Source: Onchocerca lupi
Taxonomy: Eukaryota > Nematoda > Chromadorea > Rhabditida > Onchocercidae
Length of the DNA: 64,000 bases
Assembly (NCBI GenBank): GCA_028564675.1
Contig: JAOVVO010000224.1
Location: forward strand, 1-64,000
Direction of reading: 5' to 3'
Shown: one piece after another, positions 12,467 through 26,800 of the stretch
Position numbering within the stretch: the stretch's first letter is position 1
How the letters are laid out: every line of letters starts with the position of its first letter
The notes under the pieces: model-generated
Told to the model about the DNA's origin: nothing
The model's input: only the letters and a program-made list of their open reading frames with translations
The model's database searches: none
Made by a program: the position numbers and the translations under genes

Positions 12467-15400
12467 GACTAGTTATTTCGATTTTCACGCCTAGCAAGGC
12501 ACAAGTCTAAATTTGATTGCAAATTAACTATACGATGGAATAACTTAGTTATCAATAGTATTACTTACGTGTCGATATCAATGATATAACAAATTAACTC
12601 TAATCAATTGAATTGATAAAATGTGACAAGCATATGATAAGACTAGTGAAATTAATCGAATTTGATAATAAATCCTGGCATAAATTATCAAAAATATGTT
12701 TCAAATATAAGTATTTATTTTTTTATCAAAAAAAAGGATCAAATGTACCATTTAAATGGCTCGTAGTGGGTTTTTTTGGATCAAAATTTAAAAAAATTTT
12801 TTACTGATATTTTGAGGCATTACTTGGCATCGTTATTCGGTATCAAAAAAGATGTTTGTTTGCTACTTTCTATTATCACTATTATTATGATAAACCTATC
12901 AGATGTTCTGGGATGGGCTCATCGTTCAGGCTTCTAGGTCCCAAAACTATCTGCAAAGTTCTAGCGAATAAACTTTTTTGGACAAGTTTCATTTGCAAAT
13001 CTTATCAATCACCTTTGTGATTGGGCAGTAGATCTACGGCAACTTCAACTGTTCAAGCACAAACTATTTCTTTATATTAACATGATTTTTTTTTTTTTGA
13101 TAAATTTTAGCAAAATTTGATAATATTGATACTCAAAATGAAAATGATTAATTATGCAATCCAATATAAACGATGAAAAAAACGACAGATTGCATGAAAT
13201 AGAAAACTGAAAATATTTGTTGATTACATTCATTTTGATATCATCCTTCCCGCATATTTGGAATTTTCTGGACATTGAGAGTATTATCGCGGGTTTTTCG
13301 ATGATTATATAAATCAGTAAATTGCTATTTCATATTTATATAGTAGAAAGAGATCATTTGCTTTTTATTTTCCCTAGAAGTATGAGTTTTCCTAAAATCT
13401 TTTTTTGAAGCTTTTCATTTTATAATGCTAACGGAGGTATGAGAAGTTTACCCCAAAACTATATCATATTTCAGCAATGCGTGATAACATCAATAACCTT
13501 TCTTATTTGATATCTAATCATAGTATCAGCATATTGTTGTCCAAGATTTCTTCTCTTATCTGGTTGATATCATCATTTGATCGGTAATTCGTAATCATAT
13601 CAGTATAATTTAATGGTTATTATCTATAAAATGCATGAAATTATCAACACTACACTATCATATGACCCAATAGTAGTATTTGATGCTGACATCAAATATT
13701 CGATTATCAGTGATTAAAGATATAAATAAATGTAGCTATAATGCAATGAATTAATTTACTGTCCCATCCCTTTCTTCCTTACTCGAACACATTACTATAT
13801 TCGTACTGTAACTGTTGTCACTGTGATACTGTAACTATTATCACTATGCTATCAGTCGTTTCCTGTATTCATATTGTAAATGATACAATTGTTGACTGAG
13901 ATTTTTTCATTAATGTGCTAGTAGCATATTTTCTGCTGATAAACCGTCTTTTGAACGATTAGCCTATTGCAGTAGTATTTGAATTACTGTTACAGTATCA
14001 TTGCAATCAAACAGATAATGAATGAATAAAAGGTAATTTATACTTCTTTCTTTTACTCAGTGAAAAGTTAAGCAAAATTTCAAATGATAATGCGAAGATT
14101 TTATTATTCAGACAGGAATATTGTCATCATTACAATCATTATGTCGAATTATTAATTATATTAATTATTATGTACATATTTAATTATTATATATTCCTGA
14201 TTAATTATTATATTTTTTCCTCTAATATATATGTCACTATAATATAATATGTCATATAATAATATGTCACTATAATATGTCACTATAATGTTTATTTCTG
14301 CTTCTGGTTATATCAAGTGGACTTTCTGAAAGATATGGTGATCAATTATTTTAATAAAATTCTTTTCCTTATCATTTATATGTTTTGAAATCGATTTTGA
14401 GTAAGGGACATCTTCCTTTTCCTTTTTTTTTTTTTTTTATCAATGATCACAATTATCTTATGATTATTTTTTTGCATTCTATACATCGAACGGTATTAAT
14501 TCCTCGAAAAAAAAAAAGCAACTTAACACTTTGACATACTGAGATAGAGAGAGAATTAATTGGAAACCTTCTTAATGAAAAAAAATGATGGACCATTTTC
14601 AATACGATTAATTAAGAGAAAATGGCATCATTGAGGAAATTAAAGAAAATTAATCAAAAGAATGGTATGTTTTCTCCTCTCACTTAATTACCATTAAATC
14701 TCCCCTTCTCACCGATATCGAGGCATACTGGTGGATCGGGTACAAAAGCGGCAACTAATTATATATTTGAAACGACAATTTTCATGAGGATACTGTTGCA
14801 CCGTGCAAATGGATATTACCGTGATACGCGTTATCACGACAATTCCGGATGAGCTTATTTTTCAGGAGTAAGATTTACGTCATATTTATGATCATATTTA
14901 GATGTGAGCGTTTTCATGAACGCATTTTATGCAATATTATAGATAAACGTTAAAATGATTTACGTGCTTCACAACGTAGATGAGTTGTGTGATAATTATT
15001 AATACTATTTCGAAATACTTACATAAGTCATCATTTATAGTTAGCAGTGGTCCCGTGTAGTTGAAAAAATTGAACATATTTACATAAATATATTGTTATC
15101 ACTTGTTTTACATGGTTTTGCCCATTTTATGTGTACTATAAAGCTCTTGATCACGAGGATTCTCCTAATTACAGGATGTTATTATAGTACCCAATATTAC
15201 CGCTTCCGGCTTCTTCTGTGTATTCATAGTTTGCACCTATTAACGAGACCAACTAATACAAAATGGTAGAAATAAAGTAAAGATAGAAATATATCTACTG
15301 TATTTCGCATTCGAGATAATTTCCATGCATGAATTATGTCGGAAGCAACAATAAGTTCATAATCATTGCTTTTGAATTTAACTAGATTATTTGCCATATT

Positions 15401-16165
15401 TAATTGTATATTTTGATTTTCAATCCATTTGATTCCTCTTGTCTTATTCGTTAATTATTGTTTAATTGAAGTGGAGATGATATGTCGTAATCATTCAAGT
15501 AATGTTTTTTTCGCTCTCTTACCGCGCTAATAATTTGTATAATTTGCGCGACAATAAATATATCTGGAATAAATTCAGGAATTGAAATCAATAGATTTCT
15601 CTTTCCGAACAGCGACTATCATCTCATACATCCATCGTCGAAAACAATCGAAACTCACCTGACGAGGATATATCATCTCACAAGGTTTTTATCTTATTTC
15701 TCTCTTTTTTTTTTTTCCTTTTTTTTTTTTATCGTGGTATGTATTCATCGATAATATTCGAATATGTCACAACGTATCGGCCATAATAAATCGATTGTTC
15801 CGGGTAATAACACGATGATTTGCAAGAATGGAGGTTTTCATTTTTATAGAAGTGTCCAAAATATTATTTCGTTTCCGTCAGCTTCCCATTTTGGTTGGCT
15901 TTTGTGGCAAATCATGTCATCATAGAAATGTTTTTACGATTTGCCTGAGGATTCCGGAATGGGATCCCAGTATGACACTTCTTATTTTCACATTACTATA
16001 ATTTTCAGATCGACAGTTTGAGTGTTGGATGCGAATACTTTGTAAGAAGACAATAAATAGTAAGTAGATTGTAAACACAAAATAGGTTTTCAGTAATGGA
16101 AAATCATTAGCCTGGATAAGTAGCATGAATTTGATATATTTGTATTTTCGGTGGAGTAGAGGCGA
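12467..16165. other. Divergent intergenic region between NUP160 and MFSD14
   Basis: About 3.7 kb separates the two divergent start codons, so promoters for both genes should lie here. It is AT-rich, with T runs near 13087, 14425 and 15707 and short repeated motifs such as ATATGTCACTATAAT at 14229-14290. I find no convincing coding exon, tRNA or mobile element. One short open frame at 12613-12807 (+) has no recognisable similarity. Confidence 0.55.
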
Positions 16166-19100
16166 ATGGTAAGAAGTTCTCGTATTTTCGAGGTAGTGTT
16201 TGGCAGAAAGTTACGTCGAGTACGTGATGGAACCACCATGGGCTGCAGTGAAGCCAGTGTTCATCACGCAATAATCGTCATTTTCCTCGAATATTTCGCC
16301 TGGGGATTACTTACTGTACCAGTGATTAATGTTCGTTTTTATTGATTTATTGATGTTTTATTTTTTCATTTTTTATTTCTTTTCTGGTAATCATCATTCT
16401 TCTGTCGAAGAAAAATTAGAGATTCGTGATGAACGCAGCACTTTAAATGATCATTGGAAATGCAAATAAATAAATGTGGATATTCGGGAGTCTTTTATAA
16501 AAAGACTATTTTCTTGTTCATTTTCTTTTATAGAAAGGGTATCTAGAAGTGCTTATTGATCAATAAAATATGTAAACAATCCGAAATAAATCATCCTCAA
16601 GTCTAGCTTGAATGCTTCATCTTGATATAATCAATTAAGATAGTGTAATAGTTACTGTTGTTAATGTTTTCATGTGTGTAATATAAATTCGTAATTCGCT
16701 TATTCTGAGAAATTTTGCAGGCACTGGCCAATACGTTCCCGACTAATAAATTTTTAATGAATGGTTTGATTCTTGGTATAAAAGGGCTGCTTTCATTTCT
16801 AAGTGCACCGTTGCTTGGTGCTATATCGGATAAATGGGGACGCAAGTCATTTTTGCTGCTTACTGTATTTTTCACATGCTTGCCTATACCATGTCTTAAA
16901 ATTAGTCCATGGTAATTCTTTATTGTTTTGAACGTTTTATAAAAGATGAGAATCAGAAAGATTCAAGAGTTAAAAAAGGTCATATTTCACATCATACTTT
17001 TTGTTTCTTTAATTCACTAGATAAATATTCAGAAAAGAAACATCGATGTTCTAATGGTGGATTTTAATCATTGTTTTAGGTGGTATTTTGCTCTTTTTTC
17101 AATTAGTGGTCTATTTTCGATAACGTTCAGTGTTGTACTTGCTTATGTGGCAGATATTACCGATAAATCTGATCGTTCAACAGCGTATGGCCTTATTTCT
17201 GCCACATTTGCAGCATCTTTAATTACATCACCGGCGCTTGGAGCATGGATTTCAGAGTCGTGGGGTGATGATATCGTCGTTTTACTTGTATGTTTATTAT
17301 AAACATTCTCACTACTGCTTTTTAAAAGCTAGGACCGTTAATTGATTATGACGTGTTCATAAATTATTTCAGTTAATACAAATATATTGAAAAGCTAGTA
17401 AGAAAGAAGGAAATTGATCCCATTATAATTGATAATAATTCTAGGCTACAGCAATTGCAAGTTTGGATGTATTATTTATATTACTGGTAGTGCCAGAATC
17501 ATTACCTTGTCGTAGTGGACGAATAGTAGATGCAATTCGTTGGCAGACAGTTGATCCATTTGCAACATTACGAATTGTTTGGGAGGATCGTTTGGTGCTT
17601 CACTTGGCTGCTATTATTTTTTTAAGTTATCTTCCTGAAGCCGGTCAATTTTCCTGTTTTTTCGTTTATTTAAAACTTGTAGTTGGTTTCACTCCGGAAG
17701 CAGTCGCCATTTTCATCGGTAAGTAATCGTAATAGTATTGTTTTTATCTCTCTTATTTTTTAGAGTGAAATTGAACATGATGATGATTGTTTTATTTTGT
17801 TAAGTAAAAGTCGAGAAAAAATGAAAACTTTGCTGTTTGTATGGCTATATCCGATTAGGTCATCATGGCAGTTTCAGTATACAGTTGCTTCATTTCGCTA
17901 GGATGCAGCATTACGGATATCCGCATTTTGGTGATAATGCTTAAAACTTAGGCAATGTATGATTTTGCACTGGAATCAGTTATGTTTATATGTCAGTTTA
18001 CCCCGTGGTTGATAATCTTAATTGTAGCTCACGTTACCGAGAGAGCTATCTGCATCATTTGAAATCTTAGATAATAATTTGTTGAAAAGACTATCATAGC
18101 ACATATTAATTTATTTTTAGGGCTTGTTGGTATATTATCTGTTGTCGCTCAGACTGGCATACTTTTCCTTCTTACTAGCACTGTTGGCACGAAATATACA
18201 ATAACTCTTGGCCTGTCCTTTCAATTTGCTCAATTATTATGGTCAGTTTGAGAAACATTGATTGATTTTCGAAAAGTTTCATGTCCAAGACAAAAGCTTA
18301 TTCATTCCTATTTTTCGCTATATATAAATAATATTCTAAACATTTTAAATAATTATTCAGGTATGGTTTGGGTACCAAATATTGGATGATGTGGGCTGCA
18401 GGTTTGCTAATGGCAATGAGTCAGTTGATTTATCCATCAATTAGTGCATTTGTTAGTATACATAGCGATTGTGATAAGCAAGGAACTGTACAGGGTGTTA
18501 TCACTGGTGTCCGTGGATTATGTCAAGGTTGTACTCTTTCTTTGATAATTGTTTTGAAACAAATATCTTTTAAAAATCTTTAATTTGTAACTCATAGATT
18601 TTTTTCACTGATACAATTTTTTCCGAAAGATTTTAGAGGGAAAACTTTGAGAATTTACAGAAATGATATGGCCAAGCTACTTCAAAATCTTAGTTTTACA
18701 AACGTATGGCTTCATAATGTGAAAGAGGCAAAGAATTGAGAGGAAGTGAAAATTTTAGAGAATGGAAAAGTAGAAATTTCTATAGTTCTTACTATTAATC
18801 CTTTCTTTTTTTCGGCCTTTTTTTACAAATGAGTATCTTTTAGGTTTGGGTCCAGCCTTATTTGGTTTTATATTTTATTTATTTAATATGGATTTAAATA
18901 TGGATAGCGAAGGTATCGGTCATGTCGGAATACCTCCTTTCCCGGCACCTCGCATAAGAATTCAGCCAATCATTTCATCGCGTCAAAATTCAACTTCAGT
19001 AGAGAAAGTGGCATTTAATTGGGTAAGTGTTACTTAAGATCTGAGAAGCCCGAAATGCCATAATAATCTTCAATGTCTGAAAATATTGCTGTTTACATTT

Positions 19101-19327
19101 TGCAGCAATTAAAATAGTCGTACTTACGAAATAAATGAAGATCGTTCCAGAAGTTAATCCCAGGACCGCCATTTTTTTTCGGTTCGTTAATGGTACTAAT
19201 CGCCTTATTTGTGAATTCATCGCTGCCAAAGGTGCCATCAGTGAACACTAGATTCTTCCGACGCCCAAGCGCTACACGTAGTCGGCAGTCATCGGAAGAT
19301 ACTTCTCATTTACTTCTGAACTCATAG
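16166..19327 (+). CDS. MFSD14: Major facilitator superfamily transporter, MFSD14/HIAT1 family, complete
   Basis: This is a twelve-helix membrane protein of the MFSD14A/B family (hippocampus-abundant transcript 1), an orphan solute carrier. Eight exons stay in phase: 16166-16330, 16721-16911, 17080-17287, 17445-17718, 18121-18241, 18361-18527, 18844-19022 and 19151-19327. They predict 493 residues, close to the human proteins. Exon 1 starts at the ATG beginning MVRSSRIFEV and contains LEYFAWGLLT, helix 1 of the family. Major-facilitator motif A is GAISDKWGRK, about residues 88-97. Further near-identical family blocks are ISPWWYFA, AYVADIT, VPESLP, FLSYLPEAGQF, WMMWAAG, GVRGLCQGLGPALFGFIFY and IPGPPFFFGS. 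The polar C-terminal tail ends HLLLNS. The transported substrate is not shown by the sequence. No key residue appears lost. Confidence 0.96.
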
Positions 19328-20888
19328 ATTATCTTTGGGTAATTCTTCCTTATAGCATCATATCATATATTGAAATAAAATATATGTATAATCAGAGAAA
19401 AAAGAATTCAATTGAATTAGAACTGCTAGGACTGTTTAGTTCTTATAAATTCTTATAAAATAACCTTATTTCGTTCAACTATTCAATACAGTGATTTTAC
19501 TAAAGTTGATTAGCGAATAGTTGTTAGTCACCAAACCATGCAAGTTTCTTCAAAAAAATGAAATTTTTTCAAAATGGTGTGAGTTATTATTCGATTTCGA
19601 ATTATTTGATACTGATGCATATATTTATAGTACATTCCGAACTTACTCAAATGCCAGTCGAAAGTGTACAACGATGATTATTAAGCTTGTTTCGTTATGA
19701 TTTTTAATTATTAGTAATACTAGGCTCTAGAGGATCTGAAAATGTGTTTGTAAAAAATGATTATGTTGATAACGTTGAATTTGTATGTTGTTCGGTATAT
19801 GAGAACGGTGGTAATTCGCTCATCTTTATTATTTTGGTGTATATTTGGGTATCTTTATTTCTTCCTTATTTTTCATTAAAAGAAATTGAGAACTAGTATT
19901 TTAGTTTATACATTGCTTCCATGTACTTTGTGATTCTCCACGGATTTTCTCTTATTGTCATCTGCATGGCATCTCTCTAAATCCGAATCTCTTTTCACTT
20001 TACTTTATTCATATTTTCATGAAATTTGTGGCCTATAGCATTAAAATGTTTCTTTATGCAAATTATTTGCAATTATATGTGCATCGATTTTGTAGTTTTG
20101 GATTTCGTAACAACACTTCGCCATTGTGCGAAATTCGAATCTTAGATGATGGTAGTTTTAGCTATAAGCATTTGTGCCTTTCGGGATTGTTTGACTTTTT
20201 TTCCATATCTTTTTCCAATTGAATTTTTGGTTAAGTATAAAGTGGGGAAATCGATGGATTTGATCAAGATTTGAATGTAATGCTCGTAAATTTTACACAA
20301 ACTATTGTGACAGTTTTTTTTTTTCTGGAGTATGTTTTATAATCCAGAAAGGTCAAACATATGTTTTATATGTTGTGAATTTATGAGAAGAAATTGAGTA
20401 AAAAGAATATACTATCAAATGATTACATATTTGTTAACCGGTATATGCAAAGTCCATTATGTATTTTTCATGAAAAAACGGGCATCGTATTGTACGGTTA
20501 CTTGAATCTTCAGTTATGCCAAACATATATCTTGCCGACTTCTAGTACCGGTTGTTTCTTTCTATTTAAAACGTTATTTCCAACGACAAACATAATCTCT
20601 TGGAATAGAATGATAGTTATCATCATGTTTGCTTGCGTTGCTTTTGTTTGTTTTAAGTACCATATCCGAATCATTAACTTGATTTGATATCAACTCCGAC
20701 GAATTTTTTGTTTGCTATGCATTGGTGTTTTATATAACAAATCGTTAAGTTTATCCATTTTTAATTGATGATCTCAATTTTTAATTTATAGATTAGTTTT
20801 AGGCGTGTTAAGATTGCTCATTTGTGCAGAAAGTGAATAGTACGACAGTTATTTCCGTCAATTCTAATCGTTTTTGGGGAAAAAAAAA
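19328..20888. other. Intergenic region between MFSD14 and NOL6
   Basis: It contains the MFSD14 3' end and the NOL6 5' flank. An acceptor-like TTTGTGCAG ends at 20829, about 60 bases before the NOL6 start, and could be a 5'UTR or trans-splice acceptor. Open frames at 20019-20222 and 20394-20687 look like chance: no similarity and no splice structure. No repeat stands out. Confidence 0.5.
19374..19379 (+). promoter_or_regulatory. Candidate polyadenylation signal AATAAA of MFSD14
   Basis: An AATAAA hexamer lies 47 bases after the MFSD14 stop codon, a normal 3'UTR distance in nematodes. In AT-rich DNA such hexamers also occur by chance. Confidence 0.45.
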
Positions 20889-23800
20889 ATGAAACGAAAA
20901 GGAGACGACGATACATTGGAACAAATTGATCGGAAACGTGAAAAACGGCGATTAATATGCATGCAAATTGATGATTACATTGAAGAGATCAAGTTATCCA
21001 GTGCAGAAAGATGTAAACTGGAAGCGTTAGCTGAATTCGTGAAGAATGCTATTTATGCAGCTAAGGAAGCAGAAGTTGCTTTCAAGGTTGGCTATCTTAC
21101 GTATATTATTAGTTGCAAGCGGTCTGTATGAGTTGGCTGAGATCGAATAAATACACGTTTAACAAGTGACATGTAATCTTTTTTGTCAGGTATTTCAAGT
21201 TTTATTATTCATAATAACTGTCAGATGTTATCAGATAATATTTATTGCATTTGAAGTTTTGATTAAAGTCAAAATTTACATTATTTGCATGCATTTCATT
21301 CTTCAGATGGACGATTTGGAGGAATTGCATTTAGGCAAAATTCGTTTCCCATTATCTTTACCGTTTGGTTTGGAATTAAGTAGTGTTAAATCATCTTGTG
21401 ATTGTCGTTGGATCCATCCGGATAAAATCGATATTTTGGGCAGTTGGCGTGTTGGTCATCAGACAAAAATGGAGCCTATTTTGGATCTCATCGTTATTAT
21501 ACCTCAAGTTCATATATTTTTTTGCTCTTTTTTTCAGATTTTCATTTCAGTTTTTTTTTTTTTTTTTATATATTCATTTCAGATTTTCATTTCAGTTTTT
21601 TTTTTGGTTTAAAAATTTTTTTGAATATTTCAGAATTATTTTGGTTCACGCGATTATCTCAATTTCGCATATTTCGTGAAACGTGCTCACTATATTTGCC
21701 AGGTAGCACGGATTTTGGTAAAAACAGGGATTTCAGTACAATTTGGATTGGATCACCTCGATACATTGAAACCGCTATTGTTTGTCTCAAATGAAGATGG
21801 TGTCTTTTTTTCTTATTGACTGTGCTTAGTATTTTTATATCGAAAAAGCCAAAAAGTTTTTTTGTTGTTTTTGGAAGAAAAATAAAAAAATTTGAGAATT
21901 TGAAACTCTGAATTGAAAATCTAAAAAACTTCTTCATGTCCTAATTAATTGGATTTTGTTCCATTTCAGGATCTGAAAATGATGGATTCTTGCGGATTCA
22001 TTTTGCACCTCCACGAGGATTCACCAAGATTTCTCGATTTCGTCCAGAAAATAATAACTTGAGGCCCTCTTTCTGTTCTGTTCATTTCGGATCTCTTGGT
22101 CAGTAAGTGCAGTCTCTTCTTAAATTTCATTGTTGGTCAGCCATAGAAGAGGATAAACGAGACTGATAGAAAATGTGATGAAAAAAAAAAAGAAAAAAGT
22201 CATGATTACTGTCAATAGCACAAAATATGCCTGACTGGGATATAAAATTCACTGTTCGAGTAATCGGCATCTGTTTAATTGTAGATCTCTTGTTTTTATT
22301 TGTTGTTCCAAAGTAATAATTAAGCTTTTGCAGGTATTGATACACCTACACCGGTATATAATTCAAAAATATTAATTGATATGTTACGCGAAGAAATTGA
22401 ATCTAAACATGAAGCTTTTTTCCGTGAAAAACCGGTCTTTTTAAAAGCTTTCATTATGATACGTTCTTGGATGCTTCAAAGGGGTTTCATCCAGGTATTT
22501 TTTTGCTTCCCTTCGTCTGGTGTTTTATTCTACTTTATTTCATAAATTAATTGGAATAAAAGACAATTGTTTTTCTGCTTTGATTTAAGATCGAATAAAT
22601 TTCTGGTCCATAATAGCTGATTATTTCTTTATTCTTTCTTTTTTTTTTTTTTTTTTGCAGTTGATTGTTCTTTCATTGCAAATCTTTCTCGGTTCAAAAT
22701 TCATTTTAATTCCAGAATTATGTATTCGAAGCCAGGAGAGTATTTAGAAATACTGATTGTTCTTTCATTGCATATCTTTCTCGGTTCAAAATTCATTTTA
22801 ATTCCAGAATTATGTATTCGAAGCCAGGAGAGTATTTAGAAATACTTTTGAATTCCTAAATACCTTTTGGCAAAAAAAGAATCTTTCGTCGTTCTCAAAA
22901 TATGTATTTTTTTTTAATTCTAGAGAATTGATAACTTTTCGGATTTGCTATTAGCTTCGTGGCTTATGTACATTAACCTGCAAGAAGTTTCCTTTGCTCA
23001 AGCATCTGTTTTCGACATTATCATAGGATTTTTCTCTTCTGTCAGTGAGTTTATTCTTTTGTCGTCTCAGGAAGAGAAATTTATTATTTTGAGGTGGTAG
23101 AAAAAAAAAATGAAATGTGCATTTCTTATCTCCATCTTTGAGACATTTAGTCTTAAACAGTCTAACCAGAATTTACTTATGTAAAATGATAAATTTCAGT
23201 ATCAACAAACTGGAAAGAGTCTCGTTTGAGTTTATGTGATAATGACGCATTATATTCACAATTCTCATCACATTACGACTTTGTATTCCTCGATCATACA
23301 GGATATCTCAATTTGGCTGCATCTTTGAGCGTTACTACTATGGAACAGATTCGTGCTGCTGCTACTGATGCCATAACAAAAATGAATGCTTTCAGTGAAT
23401 TTGATCATCTTTTTGTGAATAGTCATCCTTTTACTTCAGTTTTCGACCAGTATATCAGGTATTATATTCGAAAAACTTTATTTTACTCTTATTTTTTACC
23501 GCATTTTGAGTGCAACATTTTATAAAGGTGTTAAAATAATTTTCTTTTTTAAGGATACGATTACCTCAACTATATCTGCAGAATACTTTTCAAAAAATGT
23601 GCCGTGCAGAGTGCGTAAGCACTTGCAACGATTTGTTGTTTTTATTCAAACGCAAACTAATTCCATTGCTAAAAGAGGGTTTGTCGGATAGGATTGTGAA
23701 TTTCGATTTTCTTATACCAGATCAACAGGTCACGATGGTAAGTTAATCAGTTTTAGTGATGCATTTCATGATGCTTTTTCGAGATATAAATATTTAATTT

Positions 23801-26800
23801 AAAAGAAAAGTGTATTTTTCTTCTTTTCTCATGATCTCCAATGCGTCACTTCACGACTGGTCGACTTCGGTTGTTTATTTGTTACCAGCCTTTTTGGGAT
23901 TCTGAAAGATTTTATACCAAGGACGATTCGAAAAAAAAAGTAGCACGGGAATTTCAAAAGATAAATAATATACTTCATTAAAAATCATCTTTGAATGGGA
24001 AAGGTTATCTTTGATTGCAGTGGGATGTATGTGTGGAAAGAGAAAAAAGTACCATGCATGAAGTAGTACTGCTAATTGGATTCCGACTTTCGACGAAATG
24101 GAATAATTTATTGACACGTGGTCCACCAGCTAAATCATCGGATGCGGCACATTTCCGTCAGTTCTGGGGTGATATCTGTGAATTACGCAAGTTTCCGGAT
24201 AATGCGATCTGTGAAGCAATTGTATGGGATTCTAGTAATGTCACTGTGCTCATTTGCCAACATATTCTACAGAGGTTGTTCTTTTTCATGTTCTTTTTTG
24301 TCATATGTTTTTCGTTAAAATAATTATAACGAAAATCTGTACCTTCTGTGGAACTATCAGTATGGAAAAAAGTACGTTTCAATTTTGCTATTGATCAGTG
24401 TCTTAAATTACATTTATGGTACCAATAGAAAATCCGATAAAATTCGATAAAATATGTCACACATTATTTTAGGCACTTGAAATTAGAAGCATCTAATGTG
24501 GAAGAACGAACGTTAAAGATGGAAGAAATCTTACCCAATGCAGTGGAGAGATATAGTACAATTGGAAGAGCTTATGATAAATTATCCCAAATACTTCGAA
24601 TGGTGCAAGACTTGCCTCTTCTAATCACAAATATCCATCCTGTATCCGCTTATCTAAGACGAACTGCGGTATCATTTACTTTTTTTTATTAGGATAATTG
24701 TTGTAAAAAAAAGAGTGAAATATTTTCCATTTCATTGAAAATTGTTTGCTTCATGCGAATAATGGCATCAGTTTGCATTGGAGCTGGTATACATAATCGA
24801 TTGTATTGCATCAAGATATTAGTGTTTTTCCGCTCTTAAGCAGTTTTGTACCAATATTCCCTAAAAGTTTGTTTTAAAGAATTAAATAGTTCTCAAAGTG
24901 ATAAATTTCAGCTATTTTTCACTCACTTGCAGATGAATATGCTTACGTATAATGGATTATAATAAATATAATATACATATAATAGATATGCCTACGTATA
25001 ATAGATTCTGTGCATTGAATTTAAAATTAAGCTTGCAATCTATTTAATTGCATTTTCCATGCTTCACATATTCCAATATATGACCACACTTATCACCCAT
25101 TCCGTGTTCAACTGAGTGATTTTGTGTTATATTTCTCACAGAAATTTTTTTGCAGCCTTTCCCGCCTCTTTCTACTAATGCAGTAATCGAAAAGCACAGT
25201 GCTTTCATTAAGGACTCCATTGCACTTCCGTTGTCACATATCTCACCGCCTTATTTACCTACCGTAAAAGGTTTCTATTTTCTATCAGTAAATAGTATTT
25301 CTGTTAATTTTTTTGCGACGTTTAATACATTATTTCTTTGGTAAAACAAAAACTGTTATGTTCGTTCATTTTTTATGATCATATGATCCATTCCATATAG
25401 TGCAAATAACAATGGAACAGAGCGGAAAATGGGGCGACGAGCTGGGAGCTATTGCTCGATTGAAAACTGCCTTCTATATAGAACTGTCAAAAATTCTGAG
25501 GGAGAAACATTCAATGCAGGCTATACCCTTCGACGATTATTTAATTATTCATTTTGTAAGTGTGATTTTATCAAAATAATTAAAATTGTTTATGGATGAG
25601 AAAGTGGCTTTACAACTTTCAGTTTTTATCATTATTAATCATGTTTATATTTTCCAGAACACTGTTGTATTTCGTTTGGTAATAGCCTATCCGAAAGAAG
25701 TTCATATAATGAGGAAATTAAATAGTGACAAGACAGGTATTCTAAAGGATAGTGCAGCATCAAAGTTAAAGGAGCTTGAAGTAATACTGGAGCCCCAACT
25801 CACTGCATTGTTGCACAGGTAAGTGAAAAATAATGAAGATTACAACTGGTAATTCTAGACATTCAGCTGGAGAAAATTTTGATAATTATTATCATTCTTC
25901 AATCATTCTCGTTCTATTAAAAGTATGGCACAAAAAGCGAGGTGACATTATTCGGTGTATATTAAAATTTACGGATGATAATCTTGGATGCTTCGTTTGA
26001 CGAATGTTTTTGCAGTGCAAGTCAACAGTTCGAGGCATTCTCAGATACATGTCGTTTGGCGATGTATTGGTTGTCATCTCATGCATTGTCTGATTATCTG
26101 AATGAAGTGATTTTGGAAACTATCGTTGCTTCTGTATTCCTTAAACCATTCTCAATTCAACCACCAAGGTTTTATTCTGCTTTACATTGTTCTCTTTATT
26201 TACTTCATAGTTATTATTGAAATTCTGGTGTTGTTTACCGAAGTTGTTAGAGAGCATTTAATAAAATATAATTAAGTACCAATTTTTAAAGTTTTACTTT
26301 GGTTTTGCTTTTTCAGAACACCATTTGTTGGTTTTTTTCATTTTCTAACGCTGCTTTGTACGCATAACTGGTTAATGAAGCCGTTACTTGTTGATTTCGA
26401 TAACGAATGGACAGGTCTGCTATATCTTCAAATATTAATTATGGCTTTTAGCAATTTTGGTTGAAGAACTTTTACTTTGGGCATATTTATCAATTATTTT
26501 CAAGAATTTCTCAAAGAATTCTTTTTATATTATTTTTAGAAGAGGATATTGATGAAATAGAAAAAGAGTTCATCAAAATGAGACCGGTGTTGCCAGCAAT
26601 GGTAATTTGTACGTCGGTTGATAGAAATGGTTATCGGTAAGTTAATATCGATCTGAAAAATCTCTTTTGTTTTTATAACGTCAGTTTTATAGTCGTCACC
26701 ATGTTTATGTAATTTTATAAGACGAAGTTCAGATAATAGCTGTTAAATACTGGTCTTGTTACATTCTTCCCGCCATCATTTTCTATCATTAAAAATTACT

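Noticed and set aside
21444..21794. Overlapping Phe/Ser-rich open frames inside NOL6
   Set aside because: They are shadows of NOL6 exons 2 and 3 in other frames and of the T-rich intron between them.
22661..22750. Possible extra NOL6 exon starting after TTTTTTGCAG at 22660
   Set aside because: The family alignment is continuous from the exon ending 22494 to the one starting 22924, and the sequence here is one copy of an intronic tandem duplication.
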